DNA of 64,000 nt from Polychytrium aggregatum (GCF_025602895.1 NW_026516348.1:33876-97875); one strand, 5' to 3'. Counted from the first letter of the stretch, positions 27,002 to 36,820 are shown. Notes: a model not told the origin generated them from the sequence alone. A program made the numbers and translations.

Positions 27002-29275
27002 TGGTGCAAAGTCGAGCTCTCCGTCGTCAACGAGCAATCCTTCGAGATCGAGCTCGAAGTCGACCCTCATCTGATCAACCAGATGCGCTCCAAGGCCGAC
27101 TTTGTCAGCGAGGTCCTCGGCCGTGTCTGGTATATCTTTGAGATCATCCAGAACACGGCGGCCGTCTGCTGCTACGGTGAGATCCGTCGAGGCATCGCCA
27201 GCTACAACCAGCTGGTCCATGCGCTTCCCGACACCGAAGTCGATCGCCGCTCCACCACCTTCATCGGCAACCAGGCTTACTCGCTCCACCGTGAGTACTT
27301 GGAGGCCCTTCTGGCTCGCCGTGGCTCCGAGATCGTCATCACCGACAAGCTCGACGGTGTGCGTGTACTCCTCTTCTTTACCGATCGCGACGTCTGGATG
27401 ATCGGTAGAGACTTGAGCTTCACCCGCCTCCTCAACTTGAACGATGTGCCTCGTTCCGCCGCCCTCCCCGACCTCCGCGGCACTCTCTTGGATTGCGAGC
27501 TCATGACGACCACAAAGCCCTGGCCCGCCTCGATCGAACACCGGGTCCATGTCTTTGACGTCCTCTTCTTCAAGCGCGATGACCTGCGAGACTCGAAACA
27601 ACACGGACTCTTCCAGCGGCTCTCGACCGCCGCCCATGCCTTGCGCCAGTTCCAACACCTCGGTATCATCATGAAAGAGTACTACCGCGGCAAGGCCCAG
27701 ATCTACCACCGGCTCCAGCGCGGACTCCACGGCTCCCAGGACTGGCTACATCATCCTCGATGCCAACCAACCCTATCCGCCCGACACCTCATCCAAGCAC
27801 ACCTACAAGTACAAACCCCGCCCTACCATCGACTTTCTCTTTGGCAACTGGCGTCCTCTACGTCAACGGCAACGACACGCTCCTTGACCTGGAACGAGCC
27901 GGTCGAATACCGCTGTCCCCGTCGTCAACGGCTGATATCGTGGAGGCGTACTTTGACACCACCGTCTCCAGGTGGATCGTCTACAAGGTGCGCAAGGACA
28001 AGATCAAGCCCAATTACATCGACGTGGCCATCGACTGTCAAGCGCTGCCTGCAGGAGAAGATCGATCTCGTCGAGGAGCTCTGTTCCGATGCGGGTCCGG
28101 GCAAACCACACGCCAGCAACGAGCCGACGTATCTCGACTGCATCATCCGCGACCATATCGCCACTGGACATGCATCCGAGCCCGGCAAAGGTTACCGATG
28201 CCCCGACCAAGTCACTCCGTCCGACTCGTACGTCAGACTCATGGTTTTGACGGATGCCCAGCGCACCCTTGATCTGTGCAAGCGCTTCCCGACCAAGTAC
28301 AAGCTCGTCAACGGCGGCCACGGCGACGATGAGGATTACGATGTCCTCAGGGAGGCCCGTGTGTCCCTCCAGTGCACCGGGCCATACGGCACATTTCCCT
28401 TGATCTACCAGGACGTGGCCGTCACCGCCATGCTCGACAAGGGCTTCCAGCTCGAGCATGCCCACAGCATCATCGACCATGATCGCTGGCTCGTCAAGTA
28501 CCGCAAGCAATACGAATGCATGGGCGACGACGAGCGCGAGTTTGCCCGTGCCTGTCTCGTCTATGTCTTTCGCCGCAGAAGCACCGCCGAGGATGCCGCC
28601 TGGGTCCCTGTTCCAGCCAAGGCCGTCGCTTTGCTCTCGGTACACCTGGTCTTTGGCAAGCAACCCAAGATGCGCAAGATCGTCGCCGACTTTAACGACA
28701 CGCTCTCGGGAATCTTGCTCACAGAGTCCCCGATGGTGATCGACGGGCCCAACACCAACTGGGCCGATGTCGCCAAGAAGGTCGCCCTGGATATCTACAT
28801 TTACAACGATGCGACCGGTGGTCTGAGTGTCCACCGATCCACACACTCGACCGTATCCAGTCTGGGCGTGGCACTCTACCAGCCCGCCGCGGATCAGGTT
28901 TATGTCGTCGGCGAAACCAACACCACCCCCAGCCTCGGTCTCTTCAGGATCCTGCGGTCGGCCGTCAAGAATGCGCCGCCCATCGTCTCTGTTGCGCCAG
29001 CCATCGAGCCTCCGATTCAGATTCAGGTGCAGCAGGATGAGCCCAGGGACATGGACATGGAAATGGACATGGAAGTGGACAAGCCCGAGGAGCCGCAGCA
29101 ACCCCAGCAAGAAGCCGAGCCTGAAATGGCGGTCGTTATCGCCGATGAAGAGATGGCCAAATGGACACTGGTCAAGTTGCGTGACTTTGCCCGCACCCAC
29201 AAGATCAACCTCAAGGGCTCCAAGTCCAAGAGTGAGCTGCTGGAGCACATTGGGGCTCACATGAAAAAGCAGTAA
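27002..29275 (+). pseudogene. mRNA-capping enzyme, 3' part (guanylyltransferase, OB fold, SAP), with three frameshifts
   Basis: The frame continues from 22210 with WCKVELSVV and FEIELEVDP, the second ExE strand of the triphosphatase. The guanylyltransferase follows: motif I TDKLDGVRVLLF (lysine forms the GMP adduct), motif III-like LLDCELM, IIIa VFDVLFF. Three single-base shifts near 27743, 27850 and 28036 move the frame; within the shifted stretches YKYKPRPTIDF (motif V) and WIVYKVRKDKIKPN (motif VI, OB fold) are still readable. The original frame then runs intact to the stop. I see no methyltransferase GxGxG motif after the OB fold. The last ~40 residues (WTLVKLRDFARTHKINLKG) are a SAP DNA/RNA-binding domain, unusual in a capping enzyme. 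The shifts may be mutations or assembly errors. Confidence 0.82.
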
Positions 29276-29311
29276 GGAAAACGATTCTGAATAAAGATAT
29301 AGCTGCCTACC

Positions 29312-30163
29312 ATGTTCGTCGAGCCAGAGTTTAGCAAGCGTGAGGTCAAGGCGGCCCAGAAGAGCGAGGAGTGGCTGAATGCCCGCAAGGAGTGCATCAC
29401 TGCCTCGGATATTGCCACGGTGCTTGTGCTTGACGACGATACGCTGCACGAGTACCGCAGTCAGTTCCCCAGTGCCGATATCGAGTCGACCGGCAAGTGT
29501 GCCAACGCATACAGCAGCTACGACAAGCTCCTCAATGAAAAGTCGGGCCAGATCGAGCGAACGTTCTTTGGCAATGTCGCCACACAGTACGGCGAGCGCT
29601 ACGAGCCCGAGTCCCAGCGCATCTTTGGGCAGATGGCCGGCAGCCCCGTCCACGAGTACGGCCTCATCAAGCATGCCTCCATCCCGTTCCTGGCCGCCAG
29701 CCCCGACGGTTTCACCGAGGACGGGAGGCTCGTCGAGATCAAGAACCCGTACCGCCGCGAGGTCTCGGCGATCCCGCCGTTCCACTACTGGATCCAGATG
29801 CAGATCCAGATGGAGGTCTGCGATGTCGACGAGTGTGTCTTTTTCGACTGCGACTTTCACGAATACTACAGCCCGGTCCACTGGCAGCGCGATGCGGCCG
29901 CACAAGACCCTGCCGGCCCCAACCGATTCGGCATCCTGATCGACAAGGGCGAAGGAGCGACGCTCAATGCACCGCCCCGGGTTGTCACCGTGGATGACTT
30001 TAACGTCTGGGCCAGCGACTTCCCAGTCCACACCAGAGTCTACTTTTGCCTCCACAAGCACGAGGCCACCCTGATCAAGCGGGAGAGAGCGTGGTTTGAG
30101 CGAGTGCGCCCGAGGCTGGAGATGTTCTGGAGCACTGTCAAGGGGCTGGCGGTGGGCGTGTGA
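29312..30163 (+). CDS. YqaJ-type viral exonuclease
   Basis: 283 residues. The N-terminal SEEWLNARKECITASDIATV matches the YqaJ opening (W...R...iTASd). GNVATQYGERYEPESQRIFG has the conserved G.....G...E helix. FLAASPDGFTEDGRLVEIKN gives the metal-binding D (SPDG) and the E-x-K catalytic pair of the PD-(D/E)XK fold. HYWIQMQIQMEVCDVDECVF contains the Y..Q.Q..M motif. All catalytic residues are present. In NCLDVs this lambda-exonuclease relative is thought to act in recombination and concatemer processing. The gene starts 36 bases after the capping-enzyme stop, with AATAAAGATATAG between, and ends in an intact stop. Confidence 0.9.
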   Translation: MFVEPEFSKREVKAAQKSEEWLNARKECITASDIATVLVLDDDTLHEYRSQFPSADIESTGKCANAYSSYDKLLNEKSGQIERTFFGNVATQYGERYEPESQRIFGQMAGSPVHEYGLIKHASIPFLAASPDGFTEDGRLVEIKNPYRREVSAIPPFHYWIQMQIQMEVCDVDECVFFDCDFHEYYSPVHWQRDAAAQDPAGPNRFGILIDKGEGATLNAPPRVVTVDDFNVWASDFPVHTRVYFCLHKHEATLIKRERAWFERVRPRLEMFWSTVKGLAVGV

Positions 30164-30254
30164 TGGATGGGTTGAACTGAAGTTTTTTATTCAATATACG
30201 TCACTCAAAATACAAAATGAAAAGGCCCTGAGTCTACAAGAGCAACAAACGTAA

Positions 30255-30995
30255 TCAGGGCTGATATTCTGGTGGAGCTCCGACAAGACCAGCAACCACA
30301 CGTTGCATGATCATCTCCCAAGCCTCTGCACCATACAATGCTCTCATCTCAGACAACATCACATCTGCTGTGGAATGGCACCCGTTCTGGACGTTCTTGA
30401 TGTAATCCTTGAAAAACCCAGCGAGCCTGTCTTCATCTGGAAGGGCAACCTGCCTCACGGCGACCGGAGCAACCCTGGGAACTTCGACTCGTCTGAAGTA
30501 GTCGGCAACGCTTGGTGTGCGAGAACCTCGAGTCCTGGATTGTACCCTTCGAGATGCACTGGATCGATCGCGTGGGTTCTCTTCTTGTGGCTGCGATGGA
30601 CCCGAAGTCCTAGCGTCGGCATTCGGGGTTTGGGCGCCAGAGCTGCTGCCGATCGTTAGGTCGAGGCGAAATTTTCTCGCCATTTCAGCAAGACGCCTCG
30701 ATTCTGCAATGATGGGCTTACTTCTCTCGATATCGGCATAATATCGATTGAGCAAGTGATCTTTCGACCTTGTGTGAATATGGATCAACCTATCGTCGCG
30801 TTCGATAGCCACCAAATCCTCTCGGATGAATAATTCTTGGGTTTCGACTCGGTATTTGTAATCGTCTTCGATTATTCCAAGTACGGTGACAATCGGCTGG
30901 TTCCCGCGAAGAGCTGCTATGTTCCTTACAGCGGCCAATCTTTGCAAAAAGGAAACTGGGTCGATCTCAATGAAGGAATCGGGAGGTTGGCTCAT
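30255..30995 (-). CDS. Hypothetical protein of local paralog family P1, 246 aa
   Basis: I place the start at MSQPPDSFIEIDP (complement of 30993-30995), after a CCCTATAA element 66-77 bases upstream; the frame is open further up without support. The N-terminal ~80 residues are mixed alpha/beta (VRNIAALRGNQPIVTVLGII). The middle is basic and Ser/Pro-rich (RTRGSRTPSV). The C-terminus LYGAEAWEMIMQRVVAG...PPEY matches the C-terminus of the neighbouring 31233-31532 gene. No known family. Confidence 0.65.
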   Translation of the reverse strand: MSQPPDSFIEIDPVSFLQRLAAVRNIAALRGNQPIVTVLGIIEDDYKYRVETQELFIREDLVAIERDDRLIHIHTRSKDHLLNRYYADIERSKPIIAESRRLAEMARKFRLDLTIGSSSGAQTPNADARTSGPSQPQEENPRDRSSASRRVQSRTRGSRTPSVADYFRRVEVPRVAPVAVRQVALPDEDRLAGFFKDYIKNVQNGCHSTADVMLSEMRALYGAEAWEMIMQRVVAGLVGAPPEYQP

Positions 30996-31060
30996 ATTTG
31001 CAAGTAAGAAGATGCTGGGGTTGGAGGCGTACACCAACACGGCCAACGGAGACATCTGCT

Positions 31061-31072
31061 CAACTTATAGGG
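31061..31072 (-). promoter_or_regulatory. CCCTATAA element of the 30995(-) gene
   Basis: Minus-strand CCTATAAGTTG, about 70 bases before the ATG; part of the recurring TATA-like motif in this window. Confidence 0.45.
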
Positions 31073-31232
31073 CCACCCCAGCAGGTCCTGGCAGCGGCTG
31101 ACAAATGGGATTTGGTCGGACTCGTTCCTTGGGGGGTCAATCTCGGGCGGAGTTGCTGGCCTCAATGTGTGCAGTCGAATATTTAGACTTTATTCAGTGC
31201 AAACCATGAATACATCGCGCTAACAGCCACAA

Positions 31233-31532
31233 TCAGTATTCGGGAGGATCGCGAGCGGTTACGTTATTCATGCGCTGCATGATCAAGGCCCATGCGTCTT
31301 TTCCAAACAACTTCTGCATTCCGTCGACCATGCACAAGGCCGTGTGCGCGCTGCCGGTCTCTACTTTTGAATTGTACACCCTGAAGAACTCTGGTAGATT
31401 CTCCTCTATTGCTGCGATACTGCTTTGGATATTGGCATCATCAATGGCCGATTGAGTACCGGGAGTGGTAGAACCACTGGCGACGCTGGTGTGGCGATCT
31501 TGGGTGTCCCCGAAGCGGATATTGTGGGTCAT
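31233..31532 (-). CDS. Short paralog of family P1, 99 aa
   Basis: Starts MTHNIRFGDTQDRHTS (complement of 31530-31532). The C-terminal 50 residues (FFRVYNSKVETG, GMQKLFGKDAWALIMQRMNN, PPEY) align with the end of the 246-residue neighbour, so this is a truncated or minimal form containing only the C-terminal domain. The frame is open upstream into the conserved promoter block, which I take as chance. The gene diverges from the 32020 gene over the duplicated ~300-bp block. Confidence 0.6.
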   Translation of the reverse strand: MTHNIRFGDTQDRHTSVASGSTTPGTQSAIDDANIQSSIAAIEENLPEFFRVYNSKVETGSAHTALCMVDGMQKLFGKDAWALIMQRMNNVTARDPPEY

Positions 31533-31625
31533 TTTGTTTTGAATGCGGCGTGTTGGGGGAGGGGCGATCTGCTGCTGGTGGAGGGAAAGTATGCTCCCTC
31601 GAGGAAGCGAAGACTCGGTGTCAAG

Positions 31626-31950
31626 ACCACCCCCCCCCCGAAATCGCCGCCGGAGTGGCGCAGCCGTGGTGATCAGCGGAGCATGCCGTCGCCCTCGTCC
31701 TGGCAGGCACCCTGCAGCGCCCATGGTGGAGATACGAGTTTTTGCTTGGTCAGACAAGCGTCTGGCGAGACACTTGCCATTCAACCGTCGCCCTTGGGGA
31801 CGCTGACCAAAGTCGGGAGACACTGAGTTGTCACGGTCGCTTCCCCGCTCTGGCTGGGGATCCTGCTCTTTGCCCTTCGCACTCACCCCGCGCTATCGGG
31901 GAGCCCACGCCCCGTCAGCATCATGCTGCCTGCCAGGCCATCTTCGACCG
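31626..31950. promoter_or_regulatory. Conserved divergent promoter block, copy 1
   Basis: Related to 35290-35700 and 39110-39480. Shared landmarks in the same order: TCGCCGCCGGAGTGGCGCAG, GGAGATACGAGTTTTTGCTT, GCGTCTGGCGAG, CCTGCTCTTTGCCCTTCGC. It separates a minus-strand and a plus-strand gene in all copies. The remaining bases of the 31533-32019 gap hold nothing else I recognise. Confidence 0.7.
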
Positions 31951-31958
31951 ACCATCCC

Positions 31959-31966
31959 TATATATT
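31959..31966 (+). promoter_or_regulatory. TATA-like box of the 32020 gene
   Basis: CCCTATATATTC context, 61 bases before the ATG. Confidence 0.55.
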
Positions 31967-32019
31967 CATCGACTAGATCGACTGCCTTAGCTCGTTAGCC
32001 GTCTTTGATCTCCATCGCA

Positions 32020-32892
32020 ATGCCTCGTGCAGCCAAGAAGCAGTCCTCGCCCACTGAAGCCACTGACAAGCAGCCCCGCAAGCGTGCTCCCAGGCGCCGT
32101 CAGCAGCTGCCAGGTGAGGGTATCATGGTATTCGACGATACACCCCCCTCTCAGAATCCTGGGCAGGTCGAAGAGGATCAGTCGGTCCCGAATCCCGTAC
32201 CCGAAGCCGCTCGCACCAAGGAATCGAATCCTTATTTTACCGTCGAGCCATTCCCAGATGTACCATATGTGTCTCGAACGGGTCCTCGTCAACCGACTAC
32301 TCCCTACCGGGATGAATTTGTTCGTGATGGACACCGGTACAATCGTCTCGTCCTCGACCCAAATGATCGCATCCGGATCAACCATCTGCTTGGGTTTCTG
32401 ACCGCCGTCCAGCTCGAAGATGGTCGCATCCTTGTCGACGCACAATACGCGATTTTGAAGCTCTACAAATTGGATATTGTTGGATTCACTGCATCCGATG
32501 ATCATCTTATCGCCGCAAGACGCAATTGGGCTCGGACCAAGCTCCGAGGACTTTTCCGATCCATCCCTCGAATTTACATCAAATTCATAGGAGCTCATGC
32601 AAACTCTGTTTATTTCGATCGCGATGGACTTGGTGAAATGATCAAGCGTGGAAAATCGGACTTTACGGATTTCGTGTATCGAGTCCAGACGATCGCATAC
32701 AATAGCCTTATGTCTGCTGACCAGACTTTGCTTGGGATCGTAAATGCGATTGCCCGACGTCATGCGCGCGCAGAGGGTATGGATTCGCCTTATCTCATTC
32801 ATTTCCAGCAAATGCACTTTGAAGCAGAGCGCGGTGTGAATGGCGAAACCAACTATACTGAGGCCTTGGATGAATTTAAAGATAAGCAATAA
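32020..32892 (+). CDS. Local paralog family P2 protein, 290 aa
   Basis: Starts MPRAAKKQSSPTEA. A basic N-terminus (KQPRKRAPRRRQ) leads to LPGEGIMVFDD, shared almost word for word with the 35777 gene (LPGEGVMVFDN), then a linker and a folded domain from ~residue 65 (PFPDVPYVS, YRDEFVRDG, IRINHLLGFLTAVQLEDGR). The FRSIPRIYIKFIG and RAEGMDSPYLIHFQQMHF segments also match the paralog. The basic head suggests nucleic-acid binding or nuclear import. It is not a family I recognise. The stop is just before a 46-bp minisatellite. Confidence 0.7.
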   Translation: MPRAAKKQSSPTEATDKQPRKRAPRRRQQLPGEGIMVFDDTPPSQNPGQVEEDQSVPNPVPEAARTKESNPYFTVEPFPDVPYVSRTGPRQPTTPYRDEFVRDGHRYNRLVLDPNDRIRINHLLGFLTAVQLEDGRILVDAQYAILKLYKLDIVGFTASDDHLIAARRNWARTKLRGLFRSIPRIYIKFIGAHANSVYFDRDGLGEMIKRGKSDFTDFVYRVQTIAYNSLMSADQTLLGIVNAIARRHARAEGMDSPYLIHFQQMHFEAERGVNGETNYTEALDEFKDKQ

Positions 32893-32905
32893 ACATGAAC
32901 CCAAA

Positions 32906-33408
32906 CAGACTCTGTTTGAGTCCATATTTGGCATCCATCCCTCTACTCAGACGGTCTCTGTTTGAGTCCATATATGGCATACACCCCTCTACTCAGACGG
33001 TCTCTGTTTGAGTCCATATATGGCATACACCCCTCTACTCAGACGGTCTCTGTTTGAGTCCATATATGGCATACATCCCTCTACTCAGACGGTCTCTGTT
33101 TGAGTCCATATATGGCATACATCCCCTCTACTCAGACGGTCTCTGTTTGAGTCCATATATGGCATACACCCCTCTACTCAGACGGTCTCTGTTTGAGTCC
33201 ATATATGGCATACACCCCTCTACTCAGACGGTCTCTGTTTGAGTCCATATATGGCATACACCCCTCTACTCAGACGGTCTCTGTTTGAGTCCATATATGG
33301 CATACACCCCTCTACTCAGACGGTCTCTGTTTGAGTCCATATATGGCATACATCCCTCTACTCAGACGGTCTCTGTTTGAGTCCATATATGGCATACATC
33401 CCTCTACT
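32906..33408 (+). repeat. Minisatellite, 46-bp unit, about 11 copies
   Basis: The unit contains GTTTGAGTCCATATATGGCA followed by TACACCCCTCTACTCAGACG. Copies are nearly identical; the first is the most diverged and one copy is 47 bp. Each unit has a CCATATATGG palindrome. It fills most of the 612-base gap between convergent gene ends (32892 and 33505). Confidence 0.92.
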
Positions 33409-33504
33409 CGCATGGACCATGTCGATCAGCGATCGACGTGGCTATGTATGAATATTGCTCTTTATTGAATGTACTCTCTCGAGCTGACTTACATCAGCTA
33501 TCGG

Positions 33505-35286
33505 CTACTCACTGGCATATGCAAAATTTAATTCGAAATCGACGATATGCTCTTTGATGAACTTGGAGTGATCCATCTCAAAGCCACCGTCAGCATAGCG
33601 AGCTAGGATAAAGAGGATGTAGGGTCTCAGCTCAGTATAGAATCCAAGGCAGTTGTACCAACGCTTGGACACACCGAGTTTCGAGGTGTACTCCCTGGTG
33701 AGATTCGTTGCCATCCATGCATTTGGAAAGCGAATTCGGTGGCGGATTCTATGGTCGGCGTGGTTGCTGAACCAGTGCTTGAGAATGCGCTCGGCTCTCT
33801 TGTATGGATCAAGGTCAGTGCTTTTCTTAGATGACTCGTCGATATTGCGCTTATCGTATTTACCCTTCAAGACGTAGTCGGAGCTGAGGAACTCGCGAAT
33901 GGTCCTGAGGTCGGTCTCCTTGGGAAGGGTGGCACTGAGAGCCCTCAATTCATCCGAACTCTTGTCGGATGCTTTGAGCTCATCTTCAACGCGACATTGG
34001 CTATTAGCCAAATCAGCAAATGGCTCAATCGCTCTGACCGAGTTGATGTCATGGCGCATGGCGATGACGGCTGGAGGGCTGGATGAGGATGAGGCCACTG
34101 GAGCACCCTCGATGGCTGCGATAGCGGCGGGATGCTTGTGTTGCTGCTGATAGACCGCAAAATCGGCCAAGCATCTGTCCAACTGTGGACGGAGGAAGGG
34201 TGGGACGATATATTGCTTGGCGTTGATCATGTGTCGCCCTTGATCCATGATATGCCTGTTCTGCGTGAAGACGACCCTGAGTGCATTTTTGTCACTGGCG
34301 TTCATGGTATGGTTCGTGCGAATGGTGTTCTCGGCGTCCTCGAGGAGATTGATACAGGTCCCAAATTTCTCTTGCAGGAGTTGGAAGTTGTCGACGAGGC
34401 TCATCTCACACTCGAACATCTTCTGGCGTATTTGCTGATCCTCAGCCCTTGTGGAGGCCTCTTCTTGCTCCTCCCTGTCGAGCATGCGCTGTCTGACACG
34501 CTGGCGATATTGCTCCTCGCCGGCATCGACCTGAGCCTTGATATGCTCCATTTGGAGCATGGTGTTCATCATGTTTCCGACATGATTTCTGACATCAGGC
34601 GGGAGGACAGAGGCCATCGCCATGTAGGTATTGATCACCTGTGCGTTGCTAACAGGTTTGCTGCTGTGTTCATTGACCACCTTGAATGCGTTCGTCATCG
34701 CGGCAATGTCGAAAGCCGGAGCGACGGCCAAAGCGGTTTGCTCGACATTGGAGACCTGAGCCGTTGGTTGGTTTGCGGGGGTTGGATCGGCCTGGGGGAC
34801 GCTACCGGGATCGATACGGCGGCGCTTACGTGACTCGGGAGTCAGACGGATGCGATTTTGCTTGGTGTTCTTCAGATCCAAGAGATGCGCCATCATGGCA
34901 TCCTTGATCTCGTCGGCGGCGTCGCTCTGGAGATCATTGTGGATGCACCAGGCGTGGCAGAAGGCTCGCAGCCCAGAAAGACCAATAGTGTAGTCGTAGA
35001 TGATCGGGGCTCCTCCGGGGCGATCCAAGAGCTTCGGGCTGACCGTTGCGCTGAACAAGGTTGCTGCATGGGGGCAATTTGGATGGGTGGTGTACTCACG
35101 TACAAACTCCATCAATTTGCTGCGAATGCGATCAGCAGCGCCGTTGTGGCGAATATCATCCTCGTGGAAGTGGCTGAGGTGAGGATGGGGAGCATTGACG
35201 CCAAGAACGAGGGAATAGCACCTCTTAGGATTGTCGTGACCGGTGGTGGGTCGGAGGATATCCGGGTCATACGCAGCGGGAGCCAT
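33505..35286 (-). CDS. Local paralog family P3 protein, 593 aa
   Basis: Start MAPAAYDPDILRPTTG at the ATG complementary to 35284-35286, 60 bases after a CTATAAATT box. The N-terminal ~150 residues (CYSLVLGVNAPHPHLSHFHE, ADRIRSKLMEFVREY, GLSGLRAFCHAW) are shared with the 39109 and 41449 genes. A KRRRID basic motif follows. The centre (about 240-350) is coiled-coil (QYRQRVRQRMLDREEQEEAS). The C-terminal ~170 residues form a second conserved domain shared with 39109 (RAERILKHWFSNH, KEHIVDFELNF). Possibly DNA-binding or structural; no family recognised. Intact. Confidence 0.75.
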   Translation of the reverse strand: MAPAAYDPDILRPTTGHDNPKRCYSLVLGVNAPHPHLSHFHEDDIRHNGAADRIRSKLMEFVREYTTHPNCPHAATLFSATVSPKLLDRPGGAPIIYDYTIGLSGLRAFCHAWCIHNDLQSDAADEIKDAMMAHLLDLKNTKQNRIRLTPESRKRRRIDPGSVPQADPTPANQPTAQVSNVEQTALAVAPAFDIAAMTNAFKVVNEHSSKPVSNAQVINTYMAMASVLPPDVRNHVGNMMNTMLQMEHIKAQVDAGEEQYRQRVRQRMLDREEQEEASTRAEDQQIRQKMFECEMSLVDNFQLLQEKFGTCINLLEDAENTIRTNHTMNASDKNALRVVFTQNRHIMDQGRHMINAKQYIVPPFLRPQLDRCLADFAVYQQQHKHPAAIAAIEGAPVASSSSSPPAVIAMRHDINSVRAIEPFADLANSQCRVEDELKASDKSSDELRALSATLPKETDLRTIREFLSSDYVLKGKYDKRNIDESSKKSTDLDPYKRAERILKHWFSNHADHRIRHRIRFPNAWMATNLTREYTSKLGVSKRWYNCLGFYTELRPYILFILARYADGGFEMDHSKFIKEHIVDFELNFAYASE

Positions 35287-35289
35287 TTT

Positions 35290-35700
35290 CGCAGGGAAAG
35301 GGACGTGCGAGGTGGTGGTGGGATGAGAGGAATCACCCCCGGCGCTGAATTTATAGGGGGGTGTGGGAATCGACTTCCACCGCATCCGTCGACCAGACCA
35401 CGCCCCGAAGTCGCCGCCGGAGTGGCGCAGCCATGGCGACCAGCGGAGACATGCCAGCACCCCAAGCCCATGCGACACCCACGGCGGAGATACGAGTTTT
35501 TGCTTGGTCATGCCAGCGTCTGGCGAGCCACTTGCCATTCAGTTGTCGCCCTTGGGGATGCGGAGTCAAGGTCGGGAGATACCGTGTGATCGCAGCCGCT
35601 CCACCCCGCCCTGGTTGGGGTCCTGCTCTTTGCCCTTCGCACTCACCTCCGCGCTATCGGGGAACTCACGTCCCGTCTGCTGCATGCCAGACCATCAGCG
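35290..35700. promoter_or_regulatory. Conserved divergent promoter block, copy 2
   Basis: Same landmarks as copy 1 (GGAGATACGAGTTTTTGCTT at about 35487) and near-identical to copy 3 from the ATG of the minus gene onward. The minus-strand TATA (CCCTATAAATTC, 35347-35358) and a plus-strand CCCATAAATTC (35715-35725) flank it. Confidence 0.75.
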
Positions 35701-35776
35701 ACCAGCTCGACCCGCCCATAAATTCGCGGACACGATCGATCTGCTTCGCCCGATAACCTTTTCGGTCTCGATCACC

Positions 35777-36820
35777 ATGCCTCGCGCCACCAGCACCAAG
35801 AAGCGATCCTTGCCTACCGATCCCGCTGGGAAACAGCCCCGCCAGCGAGCTCCCAAGCGCCGCCAGCCGCTGCCCGGTGAGGGTGTCATGGTGTTTGACA
35901 ACTCTGCAGGTCCCACGATTACCATGCCAGCCGACGTTCCAGCGGTGTCTGTCGAGAAAAGTGCTGAAGATACCGAATCCGTCGCAGCCGCCGTCCCGAC
36001 CAGTCCCCACGGCCACTCTGGTGTGTCAGAGCCGTTGAATACCGATGTTCACGGTGATGATCCCATTATCGCCTCAGAGGATATGCCTGAGAACGCCGAT
36101 GCAATCCCCACAGGCCTTCCGGACCCGGTAACGACACCAGCATCGGACAACTACCGATACAACATGATCGTGCCGTTCCCCGATGTTCCTCATGTTGATA
36201 CACTTCACCCAAAGCAACGCGTGTATCCCTATCGCGAGGAATTCAAGCACAGCAACAGCACGATCATCTATCCCAGGCTGGTCATGAAGAATACGGCCAT
36301 TGTCCGAGTGAACACCCCCATCGGCTTCGTTCCTGCCGTCCATCTACCCGATCATCGTGTGCTCCTCCAGGCTCAGGGTATCATTGCGTGTCTCTATGAT
36401 AAGTTTGTGTGGTCATGGGATGATAGCAAAACCAAGACCACCAAGTTGACATTCGCGCGCAACAAATTGAAGACGATCTTCAAGGAAACTCCCCGCATAT
36501 ACATCAAGTTCACCTCAGGGGTGAAGAAGCCTCAGCCATTTGTCGATGCCATGGGCTATGTGGATATCGTCAGAAAAAGCAAGACTGACGATTCCTGCTA
36601 TTTGAAAGATGCTCAGGACATCTTTTATATCGGGATTCTATCGTCCGACTTGTCCTTGGAGGAAATTTCACGTAGTTATCACGCTGCTCACCACCGGGCT
36701 CGTGATTTTGATTCTCCCTATTTGATTTTCCACCAACACAAGAAGTTTTTGGCATCCTTAGGAGGAAACGCAGCAGCGAGCCTCCGAGAGGCATATGCCC
36801 GCGAACTCTCCAGTCAATAA
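35777..36820 (+). CDS. Local paralog family P2 protein, 347 aa
   Basis: Starts MPRATSTKKRSLPTDP. Same architecture as the 32020 gene: basic head (KQPRQRAPKRRQ), LPGEGVMVFDN, a longer acidic/Thr-rich linker, then the conserved domain (PFPDVPHVD, YREEFKHSN, VRVNTPIGFVPAVHLPDHR, KETPRIYIKFTSG, DSPYLIFHQHKKF). The extra ~50 residues are in the linker. The start is 52 bases after a CCCATAAATTC box. Intact. Duplicate of the neighbour together with its promoter block. Confidence 0.7.
   Translation: MPRATSTKKRSLPTDPAGKQPRQRAPKRRQPLPGEGVMVFDNSAGPTITMPADVPAVSVEKSAEDTESVAAAVPTSPHGHSGVSEPLNTDVHGDDPIIASEDMPENADAIPTGLPDPVTTPASDNYRYNMIVPFPDVPHVDTLHPKQRVYPYREEFKHSNSTIIYPRLVMKNTAIVRVNTPIGFVPAVHLPDHRVLLQAQGIIACLYDKFVWSWDDSKTKTTKLTFARNKLKTIFKETPRIYIKFTSGVKKPQPFVDAMGYVDIVRKSKTDDSCYLKDAQDIFYIGILSSDLSLEEISRSYHAAHHRARDFDSPYLIFHQHKKFLASLGGNAAASLREAYARELSSQ

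Noticed and set aside
28004-30061. A 685-aa minus-strand frame over the capping-enzyme end and exonuclease
   Set aside because: The plus strand carries SAP and YqaJ motifs in the right order; the minus frame is an antisense shadow with many L/V/D/G and no motif.
31233-31886. Longer 217-aa version of the small P1 paralog
   Set aside because: The additional N-terminus lies in the conserved promoter block, and the paralog similarity is confined to the last 50-60 residues.
33054-33242. Frame encoding repeated SIYGIHPL peptides
   Set aside because: It is the translation of the 46-bp minisatellite, without promoter or conserved context.
32906-33408. CRISPR array
   Set aside because: The array has no unique spacers; the whole 46-bp unit repeats, and the context is eukaryotic.
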